Source: Coprinellus micaceus
Taxonomy: Eukaryota; Basidiomycota; Agaricomycetes; Agaricales; Psathyrellaceae
Assembly (NCBI GenBank): GCA_951394405.1
Contig: OX596338.1
Span: 2,356,001-2,420,000 of the forward strand
Direction: 5' to 3'
DNA length: 64,000 nucleotides
The translations under genes and the position numbers were made by a program. Positions 32,287 to 43,241 of the stretch are shown here, in pieces. Under the pieces are notes generated by a model, which was not told the DNA's origin, did no database searches, and worked only from the letters and a program-made list of their open reading frames with translations. Numbering within the stretch: the stretch's first letter is position 1; each line of letters opens with the position of its first letter.

Positions 32287-32392
32287 CCCCCCCCCCCCCC
32301 TTTCTCCTCCCCCCCTTTCTCCTCCCCCCCTTTCTCCTCCCCCCCTTTCTCCTCCCCCCCTTTCTCCTCCTCCCCTTTCTCCTGCAATACAC
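32287..32392. repeat. Polypyrimidine minisatellite, 15-base unit x6
   Basis: A run of about 14 C is followed by six copies of TTTCTCCTCCCCCCC starting at 32301, 32316, 32331, 32346, 32361 and 32376; the last copies vary slightly. The plus strand is almost purely C/T. The minus strand therefore has repeated runs of six or seven G separated by AGGAGAAA, able in principle to form G-quadruplex or triplex DNA. Because the unit is a multiple of three, all frames stay open, which creates artefactual ORFs. Confidence 0.9.
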
Positions 32393-33406
32393 GGGTCGGC
32401 TCAACTCATTACGGAGCAAGGCGCCCGTGCCAGTGGCTTCCACCGGCACATCCTTGGACATCATTGACAGTGACGGGCTTTGGCACTGGTCTCAAAGAAT
32501 GGTTTGACCCAAAGGCTTCTGCTGGGTGGGATCGGCCGGGTTCATCATAACGAGCAAGTCTGGGCTCTCCGATCCGAGCGCCTCTATCATCATGGCATTG
32601 TCGAAGGCGGTTATTTGTGCATGGCTTATATGTAGGTCACATATGGGGCCCATTGGTTCATTACATCGCCCTTTAACAAACAACTAGAAACATAACATAA
32701 GTTTTTCCGTCAGTGCCACAACGCGCACAGCCGCAGCTAAGCGCCCGCGTCGGCCCCATTTAAGCGCCGATGCCGAAAAGGCCACGGGAAACAGAAACAT
32801 GGTTCCTACACCTTGGAAGGTAGAAGCTCGCACAGGAGCATGAGTTCAGAGCGCTATATAACGATAGCAAAGACAGTGTAAAGGTGTGCGAGCTGCATGT
32901 ACAAACACGCCCGGAAAGTGGCAGTGCCAGGGGTGTTACAGCGCGCTTCTCAATCGTCTTGGCTTGTGGCTTCCTCTTCAGACATGTTGCCCTGTGCATT
33001 GAAAATGGAGTGTAATATGATTGGGCCAATATGTACAATGGTGAACCCCCCTAATCGAGCCGTGGCAATGGTAGAGACGACACCATCGGAGAGAGAACAC
33101 AACAATGCAGGACCCCGACTCGACCCACTCCAGGCCGGATTTGCTACAACACTGGAAGAAATTAATGGCGATGGGTAGCCACGACGAACGCTGTTCGTGA
33201 AAGTGTGGAGCAATGGCTTACTGAGTCGCGATGGCACCGCGTCACCCTTCACAGTACATCCCAAACGTGGTGGGTTGCATCAATTACAGCAATCAGGGTC
33301 GGCGAACGCCCTAATGGCACACACCAAGAGACTGAGCAGGTATATAACGGCGTGCTACTCGTAGGCTATCTCACACCCACTATCACAGCCGCCCTCCTCC
33401 ATCACC
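32393..33406. other. Intergenic/promoter of the vWA gene
   Basis: No gene recognised. A TATA-like tatataacgg lies near 33341, about 65 bases before the vWA start codon. Confidence 0.4.
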
Positions 33407-34376
33407 ATGTCCAGATCTTCGTCGACTGCTACAAACATGCATATGGGAATCTCCGACAGTCAACTGTTGATGCTTGAGAAGTTCGATACAGTATTCCTCG
33501 TCGATGACTCGATGTCTATGGGCTACCCCGTATACTACAAGGAGGCCAGACTATTTAGCAAAGTCAAGTCAATTCTTCGTTGGAATCTGGCAAGTCTTGG
33601 TGGCAAGTCCCCATGTGGTCTGGGTGACAGTCACTGACGCCCTTTCGTGTTCCAGGCGGGCGTGGCGTTACAAAAGTTTGCTACCATTGCAGCACACTAT
33701 GACAAGGATGGCATCGAGGTGTACTTCCTCAACTCACACAAGTATGGGCAGAACCTCAAGGTATGTGAAAAGCGAGCAGCACCCTGGAAAAGGCGTAACG
33801 TTCTAATCAATGTGGCATACTCCAGACAGAGGAAGAGATCGCCTCACTATTCCAGACCGTCGATCGTAGCCCAGGCACACCAATCGGGTCGAAGCTAGAC
33901 CAAATACTGAAACCATATATCCGACAGATCCGGGAAGGTCATTCGTCTGGGAAGCTCCCCAAGCCCAGAAACTACATCATCCTGACCGATGGGCAACCGG
34001 GGGATGGAAAACGACTAGTGTCTCTCCTACAAGAGACCGGGGCAACCCTGAACGCGTACAACTGCCCTAAGGAGCAACTTGGGTTACAGTTTGTTCAGAT
34101 CGGCGATGATGAAGGGGCCACAGCGTTCCTTGAGAGTCTCGATAACGGCGCTAAACGCTTTCACAGGGTGAGTCTCGACTGGCAAGGCCGCGATTAAAAC
34201 ATCGCACGCTCAAGATCTCACTGTAGGACTTCATTGACACCGTGAAGCACAGTCCCATTCCGGAGCCCAAGGGTTTAAGAGCAAAGCTGGGCCTCGGGCA
34301 TGGCACGAGCGAGGAGGACGCTATGGTGAAGAAGTTGCTGCTGGGTGGAATTAGTCGATGGCATGATGCCCAGTAG
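33407..34376 (+). CDS. von Willebrand factor A domain protein
   Basis: ATG 33407 gives MSRSSSTATNMHMGISDSQL then LEKFDTVFLVDDSMSMGYPV. The DDSMS pentad is the DxSxS part of the metal-ion-dependent adhesion site. Further exons give AGVALQKFATIAAHYDKDGI, EVYFLNSHKYGQNLK, and then TEEEIASLFQTVDRSPGTPI, KPRNYIILTDGQPGDGKRLV (the MIDAS Asp in LTDG), LGLQFVQIGDDEGATAFLES and HRDFIDTVKHSPIPEPKG. The C-terminus is EDAMVKKLLLGGISRWHDAQ, with stop at 34374-34376. Introns fall near 33595-33656, 33760-33824 and 34168-34227. This is the cytosolic vWA type common in basidiomycetes; partner and process are unknown. Confidence 0.82.
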
Positions 34377-34677
34377 AAGGTGAGGGTACCCTCACTTCAC
34401 CCGTTGTGATATAACATGGATAAGATATAAAACCTAGAGTAAGGGACTCAGGAGGGTATGTGAGCCTGGGAGTGAGCGGCATGCTATATCAAAACACGAA
34501 GAGACGAAATAGAACGACCACAAGGGCGCGCATATGAACACATACATAGGAGTGAATGAGCTCGAGTTGGCGACGACTTAAGTTAGTAGGGGATAGCGAC
34601 AGTCTGTCGAGTAGCTAATGAAAGGGGAAGAAGGGGGGGGGCGTGCTGCGAAACAGTCAGTCCACGGCGACGACGAG
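34377..34677. other. Convergent intergenic region
   Basis: About 300 bases between the vWA and ABD1 stops, with a G-run near 34634. No gene seen. Confidence 0.4.
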
Positions 34678-36690
34678 TCATCGCTTTTCGAATGCGAAGG
34701 CATTGTATATATCTGTGCGGATGGTCAGTGGCTCCATACGGTAAACAAGGATGGGGAAATAGGACGCACTCGTTGCATCCCACTGATCCTCGTCAATGGT
34801 ACTCTCTCCGTTCGCGTCGACAACTTTCATGCGAACCATGAGGCTCTTGAACTCTGGCATATTGGAGTGTTCCGTAAATACCGCATGGAACTGTTCCTTG
34901 TACGTCGGATACAACCCATACTCAGCCGCCATACTAAACGTGAGCAAGCGCCATTAGGGACTACAGATATATTCACAGAGAGGCGGTTGCTTACCTGACA
35001 AAATTATCCCAGTATACGACGTATTCCGGGACGTCGTCCACAGCGTCCTGGAGGTAGAACCAATACTTGTGACCGAAGAACGAGTGATGTGTTCGTTGTT
35101 CAAACTTGATTTTGTAGACGGAGTTTCCAAACTCCAACTCTCGGCCTTCGGGGATCGCTGCCAGTTGAGACCTAGTCCGTTGTCAGGTATGTTAGGAGGG
35201 TGCAGTTAACCAGGGAGCATACATGAGCAAATCGGCATTAGGAATAGTCCCAATGAAGACTCCTCCAGGCCGCATATACCGACTAACGTTGTCGAGCATG
35301 CAGCGAACTTTTTCCTCGGTCTCGAATGCATAATGCATACAGAACTGCATCGAGACGACGTCGAATGGTGTCGACAACTTCTGAGGCGAAAACGCCGCGC
35401 TGAGGGGCTCTGTGTAACAATCCAGCGGCGCGAACGAAGCATCGAAGTGATTGCTCATCACTTCGTACCGACCGCGGGCTTGATCCACCGACACAGCAGC
35501 AATATCTGCAAGTGAACACGTCATAAGCGGCACTATCCACCGAGGAAGACGTCGCGAAGCAGGGAAACAAGAGGTCAATGACGCACCGACGCATAGAATC
35601 TCTTTGATCTTTGCTTTCGACCACTTGTTAATGTCGCCGCCCTTTCCACAGCCCATGTCAAGGACCTTGCCGCGTCCAGCACCCCTCCTCCCGACGCCAT
35701 ATCCCACGAGAGTGCTCTGCTGCAACACCGGATGCGCGAAGCGGGTAATCAACACCGACTTGACCCAGTTATTAAAGCTCTTCAGACCGATGATAGGCGA
35801 CTCCTGCCTCTGTACGACGCCGACATCAGGCCTTGAGTTATCTGCGTGCGTGTCAAGCCTATCAGTTGAAACGGGACAAGCACCGGGAACGGGGTCAACG
35901 TACAGTGCTGGGCAATAACCCTTACGTCTCCATGGAACTTTTTCAACGGCGGAGCCTCCGACTCCTCAATCCTACTCCTCTTTCGTTTCCTCGCCAGCTG
36001 TGCCGCACCCCGCCCCTGGGAGCTCCTGTACATCTCAGTCTCCTCCGGGGTAAGCGGCTTGAGTACGGCACCAGCAGGGGTGAGTCTCTTCGTTGGCCTG
36101 TACGGTATACTGTTCTTCGTAGGCACAGGCGTCCCTGAAGGTGTGAGGTCGGAAGGCTTGGGTATAGGCGCTGCGCTGGCGGATGATGGAGGCGCAGGCG
36201 GTGGGGGCATGGCTGGGGACGACGTCTGGCGTTTCAACACACTGTTGCTGCTTGGTGCGCCACTGGTCCTATTCGTGTTGGCATGCGTTGTAGACGTCGA
36301 CGAGCTACTAGACGGCCTCGAATTAGGGTACCTTGAGTCGTGGTATTGATATTCCCGTTCGTATCTCGTCGGTGAGGGGGATTCGCGTCTCTTCTGCGCT
36401 TGGGGTTGAGCCGGGGCGGGATAAGGGGCGAGAGACGATCTGGAGGACGGCCCTGCAAATCTACGCTCCAATGGCTCGAAGCTTGTGAGTTTATCCTCAG
36501 ATTGGGATAGGGACGAGGATCTTGGGGTCGCGGGTTGGGGCATGGTGGACTCGGAGTTGAGGAGGACGGAGAGGTCGGTGGCCCGGCGGCCGAGCGATGG
36601 GGACGCCAGTGGAGACACCAGGCTTCTGCTGTGCTGCTCGACGGGGGAATTAAGAACAGCATCTCGGACTGGGTCAAATGCAGGGGGCAT
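34678..36690 (-). CDS. ABD1: mRNA cap guanine-N7 methyltransferase (ABD1)
   Basis: ATG 36690 opens a long Ser/Pro-rich N-terminal region (MPPAFDPVRDAVLNSP...). It reaches LTPEETEMYRSSQGRG, then basic QLARKRKRSRIEE. The catalytic domain follows: ESPIIGLKSFNNWVKSVLIT, GRGKVLDMGCGKGGDINKWS (SAM-binding motif I), VDQARGRYEVMSNHFDA, FDVVSMQFCMHYAFETEEKV, NVSRYMRPGGVFIGTIPNAD, then REFGN-type sequence (GRELEFGNSVYKIKFEQR), YWFYLQDAVDDVPEYVVYWD and MAAEYGLYPTYKEQFHAVFT. The end is DIYNAFAFEKR. The enzyme adds the N7 methyl group to the mRNA 5' cap in the nucleus. Motif order and length match Abd1; several introns interrupt the catalytic part. Confidence 0.93.
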
Positions 36691-36783
36691 TTTTATACGA
36701 AGCTTGGAAATTCTACTAATAGTCGAGGTACTACCAGGCCATCATCACACCTTTGTATGCACCTGTTTACCAACACCCTCCCT

Positions 36784-39700
36784 CTACTGCCGCCGCTCCC
36801 ACCGACCCAGCCATCCACCCAGGTCCTCCGTTGACCGCTCAATGTATGCAATCTTGGCCCGGATCGTGTCGAGCGTCTGCTGCAACGACTGGTTGTACTT
36901 GGACGTGTCCTTGTCCTCAAAGTACTTTTCGCTTTCCTCCAGGTCCTTCTTGGTTGACAGGAAGTCCATCGCGTACCTCACCAGGTACGACATCGTGAAG
37001 TTGCCCTCGAAGCGCTTGTAGAGCTGGAAAGTGGGTCAGCCCTGCTGGTCTCGGGGGATTCAGGTAGATGCACTCACAGGCTCGTACTGATCCTTGTAGT
37101 ATTGCGTCAGGCCCCGCCGGGCCTTGATGTTGTTGGCGAGACCAGCAAAGTAGTACATGACGTCCTGGTCGCGAGCCTTGGAAGCGATCATGTCAAAAGT
37201 CTGCTTGAGGAGCTCAGGCTCCTGGGCGTTGCCCAAAGCAAGCATGGCAGCGATCTTCTGGGAAGGTGCCTTGGGATTGTCGTGAGCGTGGAGCGCGGCC
37301 TCGTAGGCCTCGGCACCACCATACTTGACACCAATGGAAAAGATGGTTTGCTGCAAGTCCGCCGGAATCTTGGAGTCGTCGCCCTTGTTCTTGACGAAGT
37401 GATCGAAGCGACTACTCAGCTCGTTGACGACCTTGGGTTCCTTGGCATTGCCGGCCTGAGAGATAGCGAGCTTGCGCAAGAGCTTAACGTCGCGAGAGTC
37501 AGAGTCGTGGAACTCGTAGCCCAACCGGTCAACGATGGGAGTGAAGAGGCTCTGGGAAGATCGTCAGGAGAAGGAATGGGCAATGAATAGTTACGACCTA
37601 CTCGGCGGAAGGCGTTCAGTTGATCGACGATCTCGGGATGCTCCCACCAGATGGAGACAAGGCTCCCGATGCTTTCGCCAACACCATCCCAAACAAGGTC
37701 TGCGAAAATGTGGGTGAGCCATCCTTGTCAAAATAGCGAGAATATGCCTTACACTCTTCCTCGTTCTTCAGGGTCTCGACGACAGTCAGGGCATCGCTCA
37801 ACGGTGCCTGGCCGGCTTTGGCCAAAGCCAAAACATCGTAGACCAACCCAACACGGTCGTTGACACTGAAGATGGAGTCCTTCTTTGCGGCCTCCTCAGC
37901 AATCTTCTTCAACCTCTCCTCAGGGTAGAGGACGCGGTCTGTGGAGGCATAAATGGCTCAGTGGGGGGAAGAGGGAAGAATGGGAGGGGCACCTACAAAC
38001 ACCGACGGTTCCAGCGTTCAACTTATAGTGCTTGCTGGTATCAATAGGGAAAAATTGTTCGCGCTCCTGAAGAAGCGCTGCCTTGTCCACGCTGTATTTG
38101 CCGTCTTTGGCGGAAAGTATGAACAACGGGATGTTCCTAGATCAATGAAAAGGTGCGCAATAACACCATTCGCCGTTAGTACAGCGCTCCAATGATTCAA
38201 GTTAGGTCAAGGAACGATGGTGGCGTGCAGCGATTTCGCCTCAGAAGGAGGAAGGGGCGATCACCAACGTAAAAAGAGACAGGAATGCAAAGCGGTGGGT
38301 GGATACTGACCAAATGGTTTGGTTATCCTCCTCTGCAGCGCGGCCACCCTCCAAGAACCTGTCTTGACGCACGCGGATGCCGTTAGCTTCCTCGGTCACA
38401 GTGACGACGGGGAAACCAATCTGAAGGACGAACGATCGTTAACAAGGCCGGCCATCCCCGCGATCCATACATGCATACCTTGGTAATCCAGTTCTCCATC
38501 AAATCGGGGATGTTGAGGCCAGTCGCGGTTTCAATACCCTCCCAGAGGTCATGAGTCTTGCTGTTCGCGAAGAGGTTCTTCTTGAGGTAAAGGGAAACAC
38601 CCTTCAGGAACTTCTCCTCTCCAACATAGTTGGAAAGCATGCGGAGAACTGGATTATCTATTAGTAGGGGTTCAAACGGATCTGGGCAGCTTTCCACATA
38701 CCAGAGGCGGCCTTGGAGTATGAGAGGGCGTCGAAGATCTAGGAAGGGTTGGGATCAGTCTGCCGATGATCAGGGCCCGCCATTGAAGCGCACCTGGTTG
38801 ATATGGTTGGCATCAGGGCAATCCACCTCAATGGGGTGCGAAGACAACTTGGCGTCAAGGGCAAGGGCACGATTGAGATGGTCGGAAATGAACTCCGAGT
38901 CGACGCGCCACTCGGGGAAGATCCTAACGACGAGGAGTTGAGAAATACGCTATCTCGGTGAATTGCAAGACTCACTTGTCTAGATAAACGGTGAGTAAAG
39001 AGTATCCGTGGAGGTATGCACAGAAACGTACCTGGAATAATAACTTCACCCATCTGATCGGCCAGAGTCAATTTCGCTCCAGAGGGCATGGAAAAAAGAA
39101 GCTCTTACCAAAGTTGCGAAACCTGTTTGCTGTCTATCAGCGTCAAGGCGCATGGAACCAGGGAATACAACCCACCTTCATTGAGATAAAGATAATTCCA
39201 CCATTCCATAGTCGTGATGTTTCCAAACCTTTCGCGGCGTTAGAGATCGTAACACTCCCCAAAAGGTGAGGAAGCCCATACCACATGTGCGCAACTTCGT
39301 GGCTCTGGACAGTGGCGACGCGCTTCTTGGTCGCCTGGTCCGCACGCTCGGGATCCAAGAGGAAGACACTTGTGCGACCGGTGATGAGGCCCCAGTTTTC
39401 CATGGCACCTAGCTAGAATTGAATAAGCGATCAGGAAAGGACGAAGAGGTGCAAGCACCTGCATCGAAGTCGTGCGCCACAAGGGTGTCGAGCTTCGGGA
39501 GAGGGTATTCAACGTTGAAAATCTTCTCGTAGAGAGGGAGAGCCGCGGCCTTGACATCCAAAGCGAACTGAGCCTGGTGGATCACGTCGGGGGTGGCTGT
39601 AAACATGTAAGTTAGTGGGACATGCCGAATAGGGAAAACCCTGGTACTGACTGTAGATGCGGAGGGGAATAGTCTTGCCGCTCAGGGGCATCTTCACAGA

Positions 39701-40556
39701 GGTCTCAAGGTGGACGAAGGTTCCGTTAGCGATGGCAACAATGTAGGTCGACATGGGAGGGGTGTTCTCGAACTTGGTAACCTTCCATTTCTCCTCAGGG
39801 CCGGGAACGAGTTCCCTGACGTCTTCAGAGACATCGCTGTTAGGTCCAAGGATCTCCTCCGAGATGGCTGGCATGTTGCTCAAGTTGGTGGTGGATTCGC
39901 GGGAAACCATGGTGATGCCAAAAGTAGCTTTCAAGAGAGGTTCGTCCCAGCAAGGGAAGCAACGACGCGCGGCAGTAGCCTAAGTTCAAAGTTAGCTCCC
40001 GACAGCGCCTAAAAACGTTGGGTATGCTCACCTCGAATTGGGTCAAGGCGTAGTGTTTGGTCTTTCCCTCGTGTTCCCAGGCGGATTTGTAGTAACCTTG
40101 CATGCTCGAGGTCAATTCGCCGGTGAAGGCGATCTTAACCTCGCCTTTGGAGCCAGCGGGGAGGGGAGTTGCCAACTCAAAAGCGACGCGTTCCTGGACA
40201 TTATCGAAAGATTGGCCGGTGGGTTCCTGTGAGCTCTTGAGAGCATCAGAGTAGACGGTGCTGGGAGGGCGGTTAGATGACACAGAGTGTAGGACCGACA
40301 TCTCACTTACACCTTGCCCAGGTCGAGGGTGGCAGAGTTGAGGGTAACGGACGAAGTCTCCTTCACGACGTCAAAGCTAAAGGCGAAGTTAGGGCTTATT
40401 TATGCGACAACACCAGCCTACACACCTAGCAGTGACTACACCCCGGAAAGTCAGGGCCTCGAGATCGGTCTTCACGACGACATCGTAGTGGGTGGGCTTG
40501 AGGTCGGTTGGCAGCCTGTACTGGTCTGGATTCTCGTTGGAGGCGGGAGGACTCAT
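36784..40556 (-). CDS. APE2: M1 zinc aminopeptidase, APE2/AAP1 (puromycin-sensitive type)
   Basis: A gene with many introns. ATG 40556 gives MSPPASNENPDQYRLPTDLK and PTHYDVVVKTDLEALTFRG. Landmarks include the substrate-binding GAMEN loop (GAMENWGLITGRTSVFLLD), and the zinc site KKRVATVQSHEVAHMW followed, across an intron that splits the Trp codon, by FGNITTMEWWNYLYLNEGFA. This provides HEVAH and the third ligand in LNE. Then come ILPDAN-type residues, VTEEANGIRVRQDRFLEGG, the ERAP-like C-terminal helices, ARRGLTQYYKDQYEPV and MDFLSTKKDLEESEKYFEDK. The stop is at 36784-36786, 94 bases from the ABD1 start. It trims N-terminal residues from peptides. An in-frame extension upstream of 40556 exists and could encode a targeting sequence, as an alternative start. 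Confidence 0.93.
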
Positions 40557-41440
40557 AGCAATGTCTTGGAGATGTGAGCAATAGTGCCTGACAGTGATAG
40601 GAAAGAAGCAAGATAATCGATGGAGGGGGTTTCGATTGCGATTATATATTCGATTCTCAAGTGACCTGCCGGATTGGGCGGTTGGTGCTGGCACCCGCGT
40701 CACTGCCTGATGAGACTGCGTGCTGAGGGTTCGCTGGGGATGGAGGACAGCATGGAGGATGCTCGGCTGGGTGCTGCATCGTGTAGTCCTGGCAAGCCCA
40801 TGTGCACCGGTCCTTGCAAAGCACAATATTTTGCCCTTTGCGACGTACATGGAGTTGAGGTTGGGTTGTCCCTGGGAACTTCCCGGCCGGACACTCTTCT
40901 CTGTTGCTCCGGCAATCATCTCCGGCTCTCCTCCATCTCCTTCCATGCGCGTCTAATTCCCCGATGCCAGGGGTCCATGACTGCGAAGCACAGGCGTCCT
41001 CTCAAGCGGTGCAGAATACAAGGACGGATCTAGCTCTCGGGCATGTGGCTTCAATTCCTCTTGATTATCGCAACCATACGCACCGTCTCTGTCGATTACG
41101 CGCGATAATCACTCTCCTACACCCGCCACGCGGTATGCATCTGTGACACGTTCTCGACGCGTCTTTAATGAGCGCGTCAAGGTCACGCCTCAGTAAAGTC
41201 TCCCCTGGAGCACCGAGAAGCCCTTCAGAGGGTACTTAATATTGGTGCGGTACCACGACGTATTCCGTCAATATTCCGTAGACCCATCAAGAGGCGCTCG
41301 AGTCATGTCGTCCCCCTTCTCATGCACCAGCCAATGACGCATCTACTGATCAGTAGCTGATGGATAAGGGCTTTGGCGATCGGCATGAAACGTGTACGGG
41401 ACGACGAATAAAGCCCACAGCAGGTCTAAGAGCTACCTCT
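40557..41440. promoter_or_regulatory. Divergent promoter region, APE2 and serine dehydratase
   Basis: About 880 bases between divergent starts. Open frames here are shadows or possible 5' extensions of APE2. The words gtattccgtcaatattccgt near 41260 form a short direct repeat (tattccgt twice), which might bind a regulator; this is speculative. Confidence 0.35.
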
Positions 41441-42710
41441 ATGTCACAACAAACAGCAGCACCTCTCTGGTCAGAGACACCCTTGCGATATGCAAATAAC
41501 ATTTCAAAGCTGCTCGGGGCGAAGGCCTATCTCAAATTAGAGGTCCGTCGTCGAACTAAAGTTCTTTCCTCGGGGGTCGCTCATCTGTAAATTCCAGAAC
41601 CTCCATCCATCCTTCTCCTTCAAATATCGCGGCATCTCGCACTTCATCCAAACAAAACGGCAGGAGCTCGGTGGAGACGTTCACTGCATAGCAGCGTCTG
41701 GTGGAAATGCAGGGCTCGCAGCGGCGTGTGCTGCAAGAAGGCTTGGGTGCCGGTGTACCGTATTTATTCCTGAAGGTGTGACGGAGAGTACCCTAAAGAT
41801 ACTAAGGGATGAAGATGCGCAGGTCGTGGTGATCGGCAAGTTCTACGCTGAGGCGCTGAAGGCGGCAGTGGAGATGACGGAGAAGGACCCTCGTGCGTTG
41901 CTAGTTCCTGCGTATAACGACCCGTTGCTGTGGGAGGGCCACAGTTCCATGATCAAGGAAACCCATGCGGAAATTCCGAGGAAGCCAAGTGCGATCTTTT
42001 GTAGTGTTGGTGGTGGAGGTATGCTAGGCGGTGTTTTGGAGGGATGCAGAGCAGTGGGATGGGAAGATGGTAGGTCTCTATTGCACTTGGTAGGTTTAAC
42101 TGACCATTCCGCCTAGTCCCCATTGTCGCTCTCGAAACCATCGGGTCGGACTGCTTCTACCACTCTATGTCGCTCAACAATGACAGATTTAACGCAACGC
42201 AACGAACGCTGCCAGAAGACGTAGACTTGGTTCGCGACGAAGAAACGGGCCTGTATCTTGCTCACTTCAAAAAGTTCAACTCGAGAGCCTCTGGATCACT
42301 GGGAGCGTCTCAACCGGCCGAGGCCGTCGTCAAAATGGCTCTAGAATGGCCCGGAGGGGTGACGTGCGTCAGCGTGCCGGATCCCTTGAGTATGAAATCA
42401 CTAGGCCTATTTGCAGGTGAGCGGAAGGTGCTGTGGGCGGAAGAGTGAAGCTGACACACCCATAGACGACCAGAAGATGCTCGTTGAGCTCGCTTGCTCC
42501 ACAACCCTTGCCCCAGCCTATCATCCTGCGCTATTTGACAAACTTTTGGGCCCTACTGACGAAGAGAGGACTGTCGTGTTCATTGTATGCGGCGGCTTCA
42601 AGATATCCATAGCAGAGGCTGCAGAGTATCGGGGTATAGCGGACGCCGACCCCGAGACGACTTGGACGGTTAAATATGACGATGGAAGTCTGTTCACCTT
42701 TTCGAAGTAG
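41441..42710 (+). CDS. L-serine/threonine dehydratase (PLP fold type II)
   Basis: MSQQTAAPLWSETPLRYANN, then ISKLLGAKAYLKLE, an intron, and NLHPSFSFKYRGISHFIQTK. The Lys of SFKYRG is the Schiff-base residue for pyridoxal phosphate. The SGGNAGLAAA loop, the EGVTESTLKILRDEDAQVVV region, YNDPLLWEGHSSMIKE and the glycine-rich phosphate clamp CSVGGGGMLGGVLEG follow in the normal order. After further short introns comes VALETIGSDCFYHSMSLNND, and the end is WTVKYDDGSLFTFSK. Length, about 360 residues, fits the fungal CHA1/SDS class, which deaminates serine or threonine to pyruvate or 2-oxobutyrate. There is no C-terminal regulatory ACT-like domain, so it is catabolic rather than the biosynthetic ILV1. 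Confidence 0.9.
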
Positions 42711-42821
42711 AGATGGATCCAATTAAGAGTAGAAATGCAGTCATGAAACGTAAATAACATTCTGGAGAGCGACTGTGTTGGTCAAAAAGCCCAATCTCCA
42801 AACAGACAATCGAGGACGCAC

Positions 42822-43140
42822 CTATGAGCTGTCCTTCTCCTGCTCGGCCACCCGAGCGGCCTGCCGCGCCATCCTCTCGGCCTTGATTCGCTCCAACTCC
42901 TCCCTAATGGCACTTTGGTTGGTCGGTAGTGATTGGACGGTCCTGTCAAGCGGGGGGAAGAGCCTGTCCCGGTACTGCGTTGGGACTTCAGCCTAGCGCT
43001 CAAGTCTTGTTGGGAATGGGTTGACTGACCGGAACGACGTGGTCCCTGTACCATTGCGGGTCACCAAAGTGGACCAAGGCAGCAATGGGGACGAAGAGGT
43101 AGAGAGAGAACTTGAACACTTCGAGATTGGGTCCTGCCAT
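42822..43140 (-). CDS. PET100: Cytochrome c oxidase assembly factor PET100
   Basis: Exon 1 from ATG 43140 reads MAGPNLEVFKFSLYLFVPIA, ALVHFGDPQWYRDHVVP. After a ~40-60-base intron, exon 2 reads AEVPTQYRDRLFPPLDRTVQ, SLPTNQSAIREELERIKAER then MARQAARVAEQEKDSS. A short N-terminal LEVFKF...LYLFVPI membrane segment followed by a charged coiled tail is the Pet100 layout. Pet100 is a small inner-membrane protein needed to build mitochondrial complex IV. The protein is about 85-90 residues, as expected. It is divergent from POLD2 with only about 100 bases between starts. Confidence 0.85.
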
Positions 43141-43241
43141 GGTGGTTCCAGCTGAGACTGTTGTTTGTTCCAGCCAAACAACGCGACCCCGACGCGTCGA
43201 ATTTGTTGCGCGTCTGCCAAACTTGAACCACGACGAGCACG
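43141..43241. promoter_or_regulatory. Bidirectional promoter PET100/POLD2
   Basis: Only 101 bases separate the ATG of PET100 (43140, minus) from the ATG of POLD2 (43242, plus). It contains ttgtttgttc and cgacgcgtcg. The cgacgcgtcg at about 43191-43200 is palindromic and contains acgcgt, the MCB element bound by MBF in yeast for S-phase genes. That would suit a replication gene. Confidence 0.5.

Noticed and set aside
32261..32467. Open frames with (LSPPP)n on the plus strand and a basic Gly/Lys/Arg repeat on the minus strand
   Set aside because: Both arise solely from the 15-base C-rich minisatellite, whose unit is a multiple of three; there is no start context, flanking homology or splice pattern.
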